DNA from: Nakamurella sp. A5-74
Lineage (GTDB): Bacteria > Actinomycetota > Actinomycetes > Mycobacteriales > Nakamurellaceae
Direction of reading: 5' to 3'
Length of the DNA: 64,000 nt
Assembly (NCBI RefSeq): GCF_040438885.1
Contig: NZ_CP159218.1
Coordinates: 4,464,001 to 4,528,000, forward strand
Below the pieces are notes generated by a model. The model made no database searches and was not told the DNA's origin. It saw nothing but the letters and a program-made list of their open reading frames with translations. Shown here piece by piece: positions 16,939-24,964 of the stretch; the first letter of the stretch is position 1, and each line of letters starts with the position of its first letter. The position numbers and the translations under genes are program-made.

Positions 16939-17507
16939 TGGTTCGGCAACCGACCAGGGTGCGGGTGATCCGGAGATCCTCAACCACCTTCGGCAGCGTG
17001 CTGGGCGGCCTGCTGTTGCTGACCGGCGCGATCCTCATCCCGATCAGCATGGCCAACGACCCGACCCCGGAGAAACAGGACGCGGCCGAGGCAGCCGTCG
17101 GTATCGAGGTGACCGTCACCCGGGTGATCGACGGGGACACCATCGAAGTCCGACGCGACGACGGGGTGATCGGTCGGGTCCGGCTGATCGGTATCAACTC
17201 GCCCGAGCTGGCCCACGACGGGAAGCCGGCGCAGTGCGGCGCTGAGATGGCCAGGGATCTCCTGCGGCCACTGAACGGTCAGACCATCCGGATCGCCCAC
17301 GACGCCAGCCAGGCGGACACCGACAAGTACGACCGCACCCTGGCTTACGCCCGGCACGGCGGCCTGGACGTGGGCGCCGAGCAGATCGGCGCAGGCGCCG
17401 CCCGCGAGTACACCTACGGCGCGAGCTTCTACGAGCAGCGCAGCGAGTACGTCCGGCTCCAGAACTACGCCCGCCACCAGAACCTGGGCCTGTGGGGAGA
17501 GTGCTGA
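16938..17507 (+). CDS. Membrane-anchored or secreted thermonuclease (SNase domain)
   Basis: A protein of 189 residues. An N-terminal hydrophobic segment (TFGSVLGGLLLLTGAILIPISMA, about 17-39) acts as signal or anchor. The staphylococcal-nuclease domain follows: VTRVIDGDTIEV, GRVRLIGINSPE (the RxRLxGIxxPE motif with its arginine and glutamate), QCGAEMARDLLRPLNGQ, DKYDRTLAYA (the DxYxRxLA motif), and a C-terminal YARHQNLGLW. Such enzymes cleave DNA and RNA with calcium, usually outside the membrane. GTG 16935 is an alternative start. Confidence 0.9.
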   Translation: MVRQPTRVRVIRRSSTTFGSVLGGLLLLTGAILIPISMANDPTPEKQDAAEAAVGIEVTVTRVIDGDTIEVRRDDGVIGRVRLIGINSPELAHDGKPAQCGAEMARDLLRPLNGQTIRIAHDASQADTDKYDRTLAYARHGGLDVGAEQIGAGAAREYTYGASFYEQRSEYVRLQNYARHQNLGLWGEC

Positions 17508-17650
17508 GATGCGTCAATGCGCGCAGACCGCTATCGAGGTCAGGCGACGCGTTGTACAACAGTGCCCGTGCCTGCGCCGACACCGCATCGAGCAGTGGCA
17601 GTAACCGCAACGACAGCAGCGATGTTCCCCCTGGCAGAGGAGACCCGCCC

Positions 17651-18256
17651 ATGACCAGCGACCACAGCACCGCGGAACCGTTCGTCCGCGGCAACGATCG
17701 ACTCAACCGCATGCTTGCGGATCCGGAGACCGCCCGGCGGGTGGCCGTGATCCGCGCCGGCATGGACGCCGTAGACGCCGAGTCCCGCAAGAAGATGGCG
17801 CTGACGCGGCCCCTGCCGGCCGGAGCAGCGAAACCTCCCGCCGGCGCAGTGCGTCAGGAAAACGACGACGAATCCGGCTACGATGCGATCTGGGCCGTCC
17901 CGACATTCCCCAAGCCCTTCTCCCGGGACGACGGCATGGTCGTCATCGGGGCCGCCGTCCATCTCAACTCAGGGTGGGATTTCTTCGACGCAGAAGAACC
18001 GGCGTACGTCTACGGGCGCGCCGGCAGGATGGGTGCATCCTCCGGTGTGATGATCCGCAAGGCGGCCGTGCGCGGCCAGGTCCTAGAGGGCACTGGTGAC
18101 CAGTTTCGGCAGCTCTACCTTGGGGACCACATCAAGCGATCGCCCGAGAACGATGCGTATTACATCCAGCGGTTCGCCGCCGGACTCCAAGAGCATTCCC
18201 CGTTCTCGTCGCACTGGTGGCCAGCCAGGCGGCCGCCGGCTGCACGCACCTGGTGA
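17651..18256 (+). CDS. Hypothetical protein (201 aa)
   Basis: ATG 17651 is preceded by GGCAGAGGAGA. The first two-thirds (to about residue 180) has natural composition, including AIWAVPTFPKPFSRDDGMVVIGAAVHLNSGWDFFD and GDHIKRSPENDAYYIQRFA. The last dozen residues (WPARRPPAARTW) look like out-of-gene sequence, and the frame ends only 49 bases before the second dif-like site. The gene may have been cut at its 3' end by recombination there. No family recognised. Confidence 0.55.
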   Translation: MTSDHSTAEPFVRGNDRLNRMLADPETARRVAVIRAGMDAVDAESRKKMALTRPLPAGAAKPPAGAVRQENDDESGYDAIWAVPTFPKPFSRDDGMVVIGAAVHLNSGWDFFDAEEPAYVYGRAGRMGASSGVMIRKAAVRGQVLEGTGDQFRQLYLGDHIKRSPENDAYYIQRFAAGLQEHSPFSSHWWPARRPPAARTW

Positions 18257-18304
18257 CTGCACAACCGAGGGCGAGAGTGGTTGTCCTGCAAAGTATTCAA
18301 GACT

Positions 18305-18332
18305 AGTTGACATAATATTTATTATCGGCGCT
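18305..18332 (-). other. dif-like XerC/XerD recombination site, copy B
   Basis: On the minus strand the site has XerC-type arm CGCCGATAA, centre TAAATA and XerD-type arm TTATGTCAAC. Orientation is the same as copy A, 7839 bp away. Between GTTGACATAA and TTATCGGCG the two copies match at all positions except two in the 6-bp centre. Direct repeats of dif would allow excision of the intervening segment by XerC/XerD. No xer gene lies in the window. Confidence 0.7.
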
Positions 18333-18383
18333 TGCTTGCGGCGGACGGGAGGGGCTCGAAGGCGCGGAGACAGAAGGTATTTC

Positions 18384-19139
18384 TCAAACCTCACTGCGCC
18401 GACGCAAGTCGGACAGAGCGTGCACCCGGCGTCGGATAGGTTCGTAGTGATTTGAGATGGCCTGCAGCAGTTGCTCCAGATCTCCGGCGGCCGCAGCATC
18501 AACGATCTGTGCGTGCGCCCGCGCAGTGGTCTGGAGATCGTCATCAACCGGGCCGAGAACCGGGGCGACGATGGCAAAAACGTCCCAAAAAGCCCCTGTC
18601 AGTTGCCCAATGAGATCGTTGCCGAGAGGTTCCATCAGAAGTAGATGAAATTGCCGGTCTTCTTCTAGGAATTCTTCTCCGGCAGAGGCTTTCGTTGCCA
18701 TCGCATTGGCGATTGTGCGTAGCTCGTCACTCAGGGTGCCGCTGGCCGCCGCCCGGATGATGCCATCGGCCAGGCCCTGTTCCAGCATCTGACGCACCTC
18801 GACGAGATCAAGCAGCACCCTCTGGTCATCGGCGCTACTGAGCAGACTTCGAAATGCCAACGACTCCACGAGAGCACTGAAGGACATGCTGCCGACATAG
18901 GTACCGAAGCCGTGACGCACCTCGACGATGTCCAACGCCGAGAGCGTCTTGATCGCCTCGCGCAAGCTTCCCCGACTGACGTCGAGCTCAGCGCAAAGCT
19001 CCAGCTCGTTGGGCATGGAGTCCCCCGGGCGTAGCTGGTTGCGAACGATGTAGGCCTTGATGAGCTCGACGACGCTGTCCTTGCGGGGATGCCGCGGACC
19101 GCGCTGAGCGGGAGAGACTCTTGACGCCAGTTGGGTCAT
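18384..19139 (-). CDS. FadR-type GntR regulator of the sialic acid genes
   Basis: A protein of 251 residues. The N-terminal winged helix reads SVVELIKAYIVRNQLRPGDSMPNELELCAELDVSRGSLREAIKTLSALDIVEVRHGFGTYVG, a clear GntR domain. The C-terminal all-helical FCD domain has RQMLEQGLADGIIRAAA, EDRQFHLLLMEPLGN and the metal/ligand-binding histidines including ARAHAQIVDAAAAGD. FCD regulators often sense sugar acids, and NanR of E. coli is in the same family. It is divergent from the sialidase, with a 22-bp dyad 50 bases upstream of its start, so it probably controls that operon and itself. Confidence 0.9.
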   Translation of the reverse strand: MTQLASRVSPAQRGPRHPRKDSVVELIKAYIVRNQLRPGDSMPNELELCAELDVSRGSLREAIKTLSALDIVEVRHGFGTYVGSMSFSALVESLAFRSLLSSADDQRVLLDLVEVRQMLEQGLADGIIRAAASGTLSDELRTIANAMATKASAGEEFLEEDRQFHLLLMEPLGNDLIGQLTGAFWDVFAIVAPVLGPVDDDLQTTARAHAQIVDAAAAGDLEQLLQAISNHYEPIRRRVHALSDLRRRSEV

Positions 19140-19188
19140 CGCTATTGCCCTTCGTGGATCTGCTGTGGCACATTCAACCCTAGACCAC

Positions 19189-19210
19189 AGACGTTGGATG
19201 TCATACGTCT
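19189..19210. promoter_or_regulatory. Operator candidate for GntR regulator, copy 1
   Basis: AGACGT (19189-19194) and ACGTCT (19205-19210) form a perfect dyad separated by 10 bases. The 21 bases 19190-19210 recur at 22162-22182 with one mismatch (A to C at the centre). It lies between the divergent GntR and sialidase genes. Repetition upstream of two genes of the same pathway is good evidence for a specific operator. Confidence 0.75.
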
Positions 19211-19523
19211 GATGCCATCTACTTTCGCCAGCTGGTCGTTGGACTGTCTGGCTGGGCCGGCTTCCGGGAGATCACCTGCATGCATAGCCGCACGCTTCAT
19301 CGCCTGGACGGTACGGCGCCCTTGCGCGTGACGTACGCATTGGGACGAAGCCCACCTGAGGCGAGTCGGCCAACACAGTTCGGTCGAAGAGCCACCCTCC
19401 GATGGGGCTGCTCGACCCACATCTTGCACACCATCCGCCCGTGTCCGGCCCATCGTCGTCCTGGGAACACCAGCGGATTGGTGAATTCGGCCTGCCCAAT
19501 TCAACTCCTCCGAAGGATCATCC
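19211..19523 (+). other. Long leader region of the sialidase gene
   Basis: About 310 bases separate the operator from the sialidase start. I see no gene with natural composition and no riboswitch that I recognise. TCCGAAGGATCATCC just before the ATG supplies a ribosome site (GAAGGA). Confidence 0.4.
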
Positions 19524-22019
19524 ATGCTCCTGCGCCGCCTGATCTCCGCCGCGACCGCGTTCGTAGTAGTCGCCGCGGTCCCCGTCGCTCTTCCGCTGGT
19601 TGCGGGCGCGGCTCCACCCGCGCCCCTGCTGGACTACTCGTCCAGCACCACTTTCAACGGCACCTCCGAGTTCGTGGATCACACCGCCGATCTCAACAGT
19701 GTCAGGTCGCTCACTACCGGTTCCGTGGTGGCCAGGTTCAAGACCAGCAGCACTGCGGCAGCCAAGACGATCCTCAGTGCCTCGGACGTCGCTGATCCCT
19801 CCAGTAACATCACGCTGTCCGTGAACGCTGGAGCACTGCACTTCGAGGTGCGCGAGAATGTCGGTGCCGCAACGACTTTCGCGACCAACTTGACGGCGCC
19901 GGGGACGTACAACGACAACCAGTTCCACACCGTGGCCGTCACGGTCGGAACCGGTGGAACCCGCATCTATGTCGACGGGTACCAGGTCTACGCCGGTACT
20001 TCGACCGCCTTCTTCTCGTCCGTCACGGGCCTGGACGGGCTGTGGGTCGGCAAAAACGCCGACGACACCGGTAACCAGTGGTTTTACAGTGGCACGATCG
20101 CCTCGGTGAGGGTCTACTCGACCGCGTTGAGCGCGGCTGATGTCCTCACTCTGAGTCCGAGCCAGACAACTCTACTGAGCTACGCGGTGAACCAGAGCTT
20201 CAACGGCTCGTCGACGTTCCTGGACAAGACGAGCGATCTGGCCTCGGTGAGCGGGCTGTCGTCCGGCACCATCGCAGCCCAGTTCTCCACCACCAGCACG
20301 GCGGTGACCAAGACCCTGCTGAGCGCCTCCAACACCACGAACCCGTCCAGCAACATCACCCTGTCGGTCAACAACGGCAACCTCTACTACGAGGCACGCA
20401 GCAACGGGACCTACAGCGCGAAGGTCGAAGTCCCCGGCTCCTACAACGACGGCGCCGTTCACACCGTGGCGATCGCCATGACCTCCACAGGCGGCCACCT
20501 GTACGCAGACGGCTACCGGGTCGGCTGGGTCTCCACAGCGGGCTTCTTCTCCTCTATCAGCGGTCTCAACGGCATGTGGATCGGTCGGAATGTCGACAGC
20601 GGTGGGGGGCAGTGGTACTTCAACGGCACCATCAACTGGGTGCGCGTCTACTCCTCGACACTGAACGACAGCGAGGTCAAGAACATCTCCGGGGCGAGCG
20701 CTTTGAATTATCAGTCCGTCTTCGACGACGGGTACGCCTCGTCCAAGAACTACCGCATCCCCGCCTTGCTCCGCACCCAGGCCGGCACCATCCTCGCCGC
20801 CGCCGATCAGCGGGTCCCCTCTGCCGCCGACAGCCCCAACGACATCAACACTATTCTTCGCCGTAGCACCGACAGCGGAGCCACCTGGGGATCACCGCAG
20901 GTACTGCTCAACTACCCAGGAACCGGCGCCGCCGGCGCGTCCACCATCGACTCGGCGATGGTCCAGGACTCTGGAACGGGTCGGATCTTCCTGCTCGTCG
21001 ATCACACCCCCGGCGGCATCGGCCAGGTGAACGCCCAGGCCGGTACCGGGTACGACGCGAACGGCTATCAGGTCCTGACCGACACCGGCGGCGCCGCATA
21101 CAGCCTGCGTCCCAACGGCACCGTGTACACCAGTGGCGGAACACTGACCGGCTATACGGTCGACTCCGCCGGAAACGTGACCCTGGCAGGGGCGGCGAGA
21201 GGCAACATCTACCTCAAGAACGGCGCCGACCCGAACCAGTCGCTGCTGGAGGCACGCACGTTCTTCCTCAAACTCATCTACAGCGACGATGACGGTGTGA
21301 CGTGGTCGAACCCGGTCGACCTGAACACGCAGGTCAAGGAGTCATGGATGACCTTCATCGGGACCTCTCCAGGCAATGGCATCGAACTTCAGCACGGCGC
21401 GCACGCCGGCCGGCTGGTCTTCCCGATCTACTACACCAACGGTAACGGCGTGCTGTCGTCCTCGACTATCTACAGCGACGACAACGGCGCCACCTGGGAC
21501 CGTGGCGCCTCACCCAATGACGGCCGCACGTATGGCGGTGCAACGATCCAGTCGCAGACTGCCACCGCGTCCGGTGCGAGCCTGCACGAGGCTGCCATAG
21601 CCGAGAAGTCCGACGGCACCATCCGGATGTTCATGCGCAACAGCAGCGGAACCGGCAAGGTGGCCATCGCCACCAGTGCAAACGGCGGTGCGAGCTGGTC
21701 TCAGGTGACGTTCGACGCGGCCTTGCCAGACATCTTCTGCCAGCCAGCTGCTCTGAGTTACCCGGACCTGGGCGACGGGAAAGACCGGATGCTGTTCGCC
21801 AACTCCACCAGGTCAGGCCGCAACGACGGCGTCGTCCGGCTGAGCGAGGACGGCGGCGCCACCTGGAAGTACTCCCGCACGCTCAAAGCGAACGGATACG
21901 CCTACAGCAGCATGATCACACTGCCCGGCGGCGACATCGGCGTGTTCTGGGAAGAGCCCTACACCGGCATCAACTTCAGCAGAGTGCCGCTGAGCTGGCT
22001 CACCGCATCCAAGTCCTAA
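19524..22019 (+). CDS. Secreted sialidase (GH33) with two N-terminal LamG-like domains
   Basis: A protein of 831 residues. Residues 1-30 form a signal peptide (cleavage near AGA-AP). Two homologous LamG/concanavalin-like domains follow (about 33-225 and 226-392), sharing SNITLSVN, GLWVGKN/GMWIGRN and VRVYS elements. The GH33 propeller starts with YRIPALL at 410-416 (Arg411 of the arginine triad). Asp boxes (SxDxGxTW-type) begin at 448, 587, 651, 718 and 774. Glu689 (LHEAAIAE) and Tyr794 (YSSM) fit the catalytic Glu/Tyr pair. A long insertion between the first and second Asp boxes resembles that of NanB/NanI-type enzymes, so hydrolysis versus intramolecular trans-sialidation cannot be decided by eye. 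It would release sialic acid outside the cell for the importer downstream. Confidence 0.92.
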   Translation: MLLRRLISAATAFVVVAAVPVALPLVAGAAPPAPLLDYSSSTTFNGTSEFVDHTADLNSVRSLTTGSVVARFKTSSTAAAKTILSASDVADPSSNITLSVNAGALHFEVRENVGAATTFATNLTAPGTYNDNQFHTVAVTVGTGGTRIYVDGYQVYAGTSTAFFSSVTGLDGLWVGKNADDTGNQWFYSGTIASVRVYSTALSAADVLTLSPSQTTLLSYAVNQSFNGSSTFLDKTSDLASVSGLSSGTIAAQFSTTSTAVTKTLLSASNTTNPSSNITLSVNNGNLYYEARSNGTYSAKVEVPGSYNDGAVHTVAIAMTSTGGHLYADGYRVGWVSTAGFFSSISGLNGMWIGRNVDSGGGQWYFNGTINWVRVYSSTLNDSEVKNISGASALNYQSVFDDGYASSKNYRIPALLRTQAGTILAAADQRVPSAADSPNDINTILRRSTDSGATWGSPQVLLNYPGTGAAGASTIDSAMVQDSGTGRIFLLVDHTPGGIGQVNAQAGTGYDANGYQVLTDTGGAAYSLRPNGTVYTSGGTLTGYTVDSAGNVTLAGAARGNIYLKNGADPNQSLLEARTFFLKLIYSDDDGVTWSNPVDLNTQVKESWMTFIGTSPGNGIELQHGAHAGRLVFPIYYTNGNGVLSSSTIYSDDNGATWDRGASPNDGRTYGGATIQSQTATASGASLHEAAIAEKSDGTIRMFMRNSSGTGKVAIATSANGGASWSQVTFDAALPDIFCQPAALSYPDLGDGKDRMLFANSTRSGRNDGVVRLSEDGGATWKYSRTLKANGYAYSSMITLPGGDIGVFWEEPYTGINFSRVPLSWLTASKS

Positions 22020-22039
22020 GCCTTCCGCAAACCCACTGT

Positions 22040-22080
22040 CACAGCGCCGCCGGACCACGATTCGGTCCGGCGGCGCTGTG
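22040..22080 (+). terminator. Strong hairpin terminator after sialidase
   Basis: A perfect 17-bp stem, CACAGCGCCGCCGGACC (22040-22056) with its complement at 22064-22080, and a 7-base loop. It starts 20 bases after the sialidase stop. It would separate sialidase transcription from that of the importer, which has its own operator copy. Confidence 0.85.
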
Positions 22081-22161
22081 ACGCGCGTGAAGTGCTGAAT
22101 CTGTTCAGGCGGGGCTCTTGCACTCTCCCCTACCGCTATGGCACAGTCCCCATAGGCATAC

Positions 22162-22182
22162 GACGTTGGATGTCCTACGTCT
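22162..22182. promoter_or_regulatory. Operator candidate for GntR regulator, copy 2
   Basis: The same 21-base sequence as at 19190-19210 with one central change. It lies 72 bases upstream of the transporter solute-binding gene and downstream of the sialidase terminator. It supports a two-promoter sialic acid regulon under the regulator at 18384. Confidence 0.75.
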
Positions 22183-22253
22183 AACTCTCCCCCGTCCAGC
22201 TCACCTACCCCGCGAGGACAAGGCCGTCCTCGACAGGCACCCGGAGGTTCTTC

Positions 22254-23909
22254 ATGAGCAGTTCTCTTCCCACCCCCGTTGATCTCCCCCTCGCCGCCGC
22301 CGGCATGAGCAGACGATCCTTCTTGCGGTTCAGTGGGTCGCTCGCAGTCGCCGGAGCTCTGACGGCCTCCCTCGCGGCCTGCGGTGGTCCCGAGTCCAGC
22401 TCCAACGCCGGCCAGGGCACCCCGGCATCGGGCCTGGACAATGTGGACGCCGTGATCGGCTATAACAACAACAGCAGCTGGGATCCGCTGAACACCGGCT
22501 CAGCGTTCGCGATGGCCGCGCACAACCACGTGTACGAATCCCTGTGGGATGCCGAAGCCGTCAGCCGCAAGCCCTTCGCCGCGCTGGCCGCACAGATGCC
22601 GCAGGACCCGGGCGCCACCGAGTGGACGGTCAAGCTCCGCGACGGAGCAACCTGGCACGACGGCAAGCCGGTCACCGCAGAGGATGTCGTCTACTCGTTC
22701 GGCCGCGTCCTGTCGACCGACAAGGCCGTGCTGACGAACGCCTTCTTCGCCAGCTGGCTGAAGGAAGTCACCAAGGTCGACGACAGCACCGTGAAGATCA
22801 CCCTGAAGTTCCCGTTCGCTGCCGCAGTGCAACGGTTCTCGATCGTCAAGATCATTCCGAAGCACCACTTCGACGGGCAGGCTGACGACTTCTTCAACCT
22901 GGGTGCCAACGCGCTGGGCTCCGGACCGTTCAAGGTCGCCGGCCACCAGGATACCTCGTTCACCAAGTTCGCCGCCCACGACGGCTACAACGGGCCCCTC
23001 AAGCCTGCCTTCAAGACCATGCAGTGGAACGTGTCCGTCGACGCTGCTGCTCGGGTCGGTCTACTCACCTCCGGGGTCGGCGGTGTGCAGGTCAGCGACA
23101 ACATCCCCCAGGACAACATCGATGCGCTCAAGGCCAAGGGCCTCACCGTCGAAGGCGCCGACAGCATGAATCTGCTGGGCCTGGCGTTCAACACGAGCAA
23201 GAAGCCGTTCGACGACGAACGCGTTCGTCAGGCACTGCGGATGGCGATCGACACCCAGAAGCTGATCGACGTCGCCATCGCCGGTAAGGGCACGCCCGCC
23301 ACCGGATTCCTGCACGAAGCCAGCCCCGACTACGCCAAGGCCGCGACACAGTTCGACTACAACCCGACCAAGGCGAAGCAGTTGCTGGTCGAGGCGGGAG
23401 TCAAGTCGCTCGAGGTGCGCTTGCTCTCGACGAACATCTCCTGGACCAAGATCGCGGTCAACACCATCAAGGAAGGGTGGGATGCCATCGGCGTCAACAC
23501 CACCCTTGATGTCCAGGAGACCGCCGCGTTCAACTCGAAGGTGGCGGCGGGAGATCCTGCCGATGCGCTCACCTTCTCGGGTAACCCGAACCAGTTCGGC
23601 GCGGACGCGGACCTCAACATCCGGTGGTTCTACTCGAAGTCGACGCCGTTCCTGCCGTGGAACAAGTGGGGCGACACTCCGGAGTACCAGGAACTCGACC
23701 AGCAGCTGCAGGCAGCGCTCGAGGAAGCCGACGCCACCAAGCACAAGCAGCTCATCGACAAGGCCATGGACTTCATCGCCGAGCAGGCGGTGATCTACCC
23801 GGTGATGCACATGCAGCTGTTCACCGCGTGGGACCCGACCAAGCTCAGCGGCTTGCAGCCATTGGACATCCCCGGCCTCAACCTCACCAAGGCCAAGCGG
23901 ACCGCCTGA
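22254..23909 (+). CDS. siaE: ABC importer solute-binding lipoprotein (SBP family 5), predicted sialic acid
   Basis: A protein of 551 residues. It has a Tat-type RRSFLRFSGS signal ending in a lipobox (SLAAC, Cys43). The mature part is an SBP_bac_5 protein: WTVKLRDGATWHDGKPVTAEDVVYSFGR and FNTSKKPFDDERVRQALRMAID are the family signatures. This family usually binds peptides, but the SatABCD and corynebacterial SiaEFGI systems use it for sialic acid, and the gene order here is the same as SiaEFGI. GGAGG sits 7 bases upstream of ATG 22254. The ligand is inferred from context (sialidase upstream, nan genes downstream). Confidence 0.85.
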   Translation: MSSSLPTPVDLPLAAAGMSRRSFLRFSGSLAVAGALTASLAACGGPESSSNAGQGTPASGLDNVDAVIGYNNNSSWDPLNTGSAFAMAAHNHVYESLWDAEAVSRKPFAALAAQMPQDPGATEWTVKLRDGATWHDGKPVTAEDVVYSFGRVLSTDKAVLTNAFFASWLKEVTKVDDSTVKITLKFPFAAAVQRFSIVKIIPKHHFDGQADDFFNLGANALGSGPFKVAGHQDTSFTKFAAHDGYNGPLKPAFKTMQWNVSVDAAARVGLLTSGVGGVQVSDNIPQDNIDALKAKGLTVEGADSMNLLGLAFNTSKKPFDDERVRQALRMAIDTQKLIDVAIAGKGTPATGFLHEASPDYAKAATQFDYNPTKAKQLLVEAGVKSLEVRLLSTNISWTKIAVNTIKEGWDAIGVNTTLDVQETAAFNSKVAAGDPADALTFSGNPNQFGADADLNIRWFYSKSTPFLPWNKWGDTPEYQELDQQLQAALEEADATKHKQLIDKAMDFIAEQAVIYPVMHMQLFTAWDPTKLSGLQPLDIPGLNLTKAKRTA

Positions 23910-24004
23910 CCGTCCAACGGGGGGCGAGCGCCCCGTGCCGCTGACGTGTGCGGCCGGCGCTCGCCCCATCCGACGTTGCGATCTGCTGAAAGGAGAACCG
24001 GATC

Positions 24005-24964
24005 ATGGCCGTGGTGCTGCGCCTCCTGGGTCGCCGGTTGATCTTCCTCATCCCGTTGGTGCTGGGGATCATCCTGTTCGTCTTCACCGTCATGCAGTTC
24101 TCCGACACGGATCCGGCCATCGCCGTGTTCGCCGATGCGCCCGTGTCCCCCGACCAGCTCGCGCAGTTCCGTGAGGCCAACGGGCTCAACGATCCGTTCT
24201 TCGTCCGCTACTTCGACTTCCTCGGGCAACTCGTGCAGGGCAGGTTGGGCAAGAGCCTTGCCACCGGCGAGAGCGTGACCCACATGATCGCAACCTCGTT
24301 GCCGCTGACTCTGCAGCTGACCTTCCTGGGTCTGATCATCGCTCTGGTGCTGGCCACAGTGTTCGGCATCGTCTCGGCGATCTTCCGCGACCGGTGGCCC
24401 GACCAGCTGATCCGGATCGTCACCCTGCTCGGCGTTGCGGCGCCGTCCTTCTGGGTGGCACTGCTGCTGGTGCAGTGGCTGGCGATCGACCACGCGATCT
24501 TTCCCGCGAGCCGGTACGTCAACCCCGCCGATTCCATCAGCGGCTGGCTGCAGACCATGACCCTGCCCTCCATCTCCCTGGCCCTGCCGATCGCTGCCCA
24601 GATGACCCGGATCATCCGTACGTCGATGGTCGAAGAACTGGACAAGGACTACGTCCGCACCGCCCGCGGCGGCGGTCTGCCACCGATCGTGGTGGTCGGG
24701 CGCAATGTGCTGCGCAACGCGCTGATCAATCCCTTGAACGTGTTGGGTCTGCGGATCGGTTACCTGATGGGCGGCGCCGTGGTCATCGAGCAACTGTTCA
24801 ACCTGCCCGGGATGGGCCAGGTCATGATCGAGGCCGTCAAGAACAACGAACCCGCAATCGTGCAGGGCGCGGTGCTGACCATCGCCCTCGGCTTCGTCGT
24901 CATCAACCTGATCGTGGACGTCCTCTCGTTGATGGCGAACCCGCGGCTTCGGAGTCACGCATGA
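24005..24964 (+). CDS. siaF: ABC importer permease (DppB type)
   Basis: A protein of 319 residues with six membrane segments, beginning RLIFLIPLVLGIILFVFTVMQF and including the DppB-like region FREANGLNDPFFVRYFDFL. The EAA-type cytoplasmic loop that contacts the ATPase is DKDYVRTARGGGLPPIVVVGRNVLRNALINPL. AAAGGAGAA precedes ATG 24005. Its stop overlaps the start of the next gene by ATGA at 24961-24964, so the two are translationally coupled. Confidence 0.92.
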   Translation: MAVVLRLLGRRLIFLIPLVLGIILFVFTVMQFSDTDPAIAVFADAPVSPDQLAQFREANGLNDPFFVRYFDFLGQLVQGRLGKSLATGESVTHMIATSLPLTLQLTFLGLIIALVLATVFGIVSAIFRDRWPDQLIRIVTLLGVAAPSFWVALLLVQWLAIDHAIFPASRYVNPADSISGWLQTMTLPSISLALPIAAQMTRIIRTSMVEELDKDYVRTARGGGLPPIVVVGRNVLRNALINPLNVLGLRIGYLMGGAVVIEQLFNLPGMGQVMIEAVKNNEPAIVQGAVLTIALGFVVINLIVDVLSLMANPRLRSHA

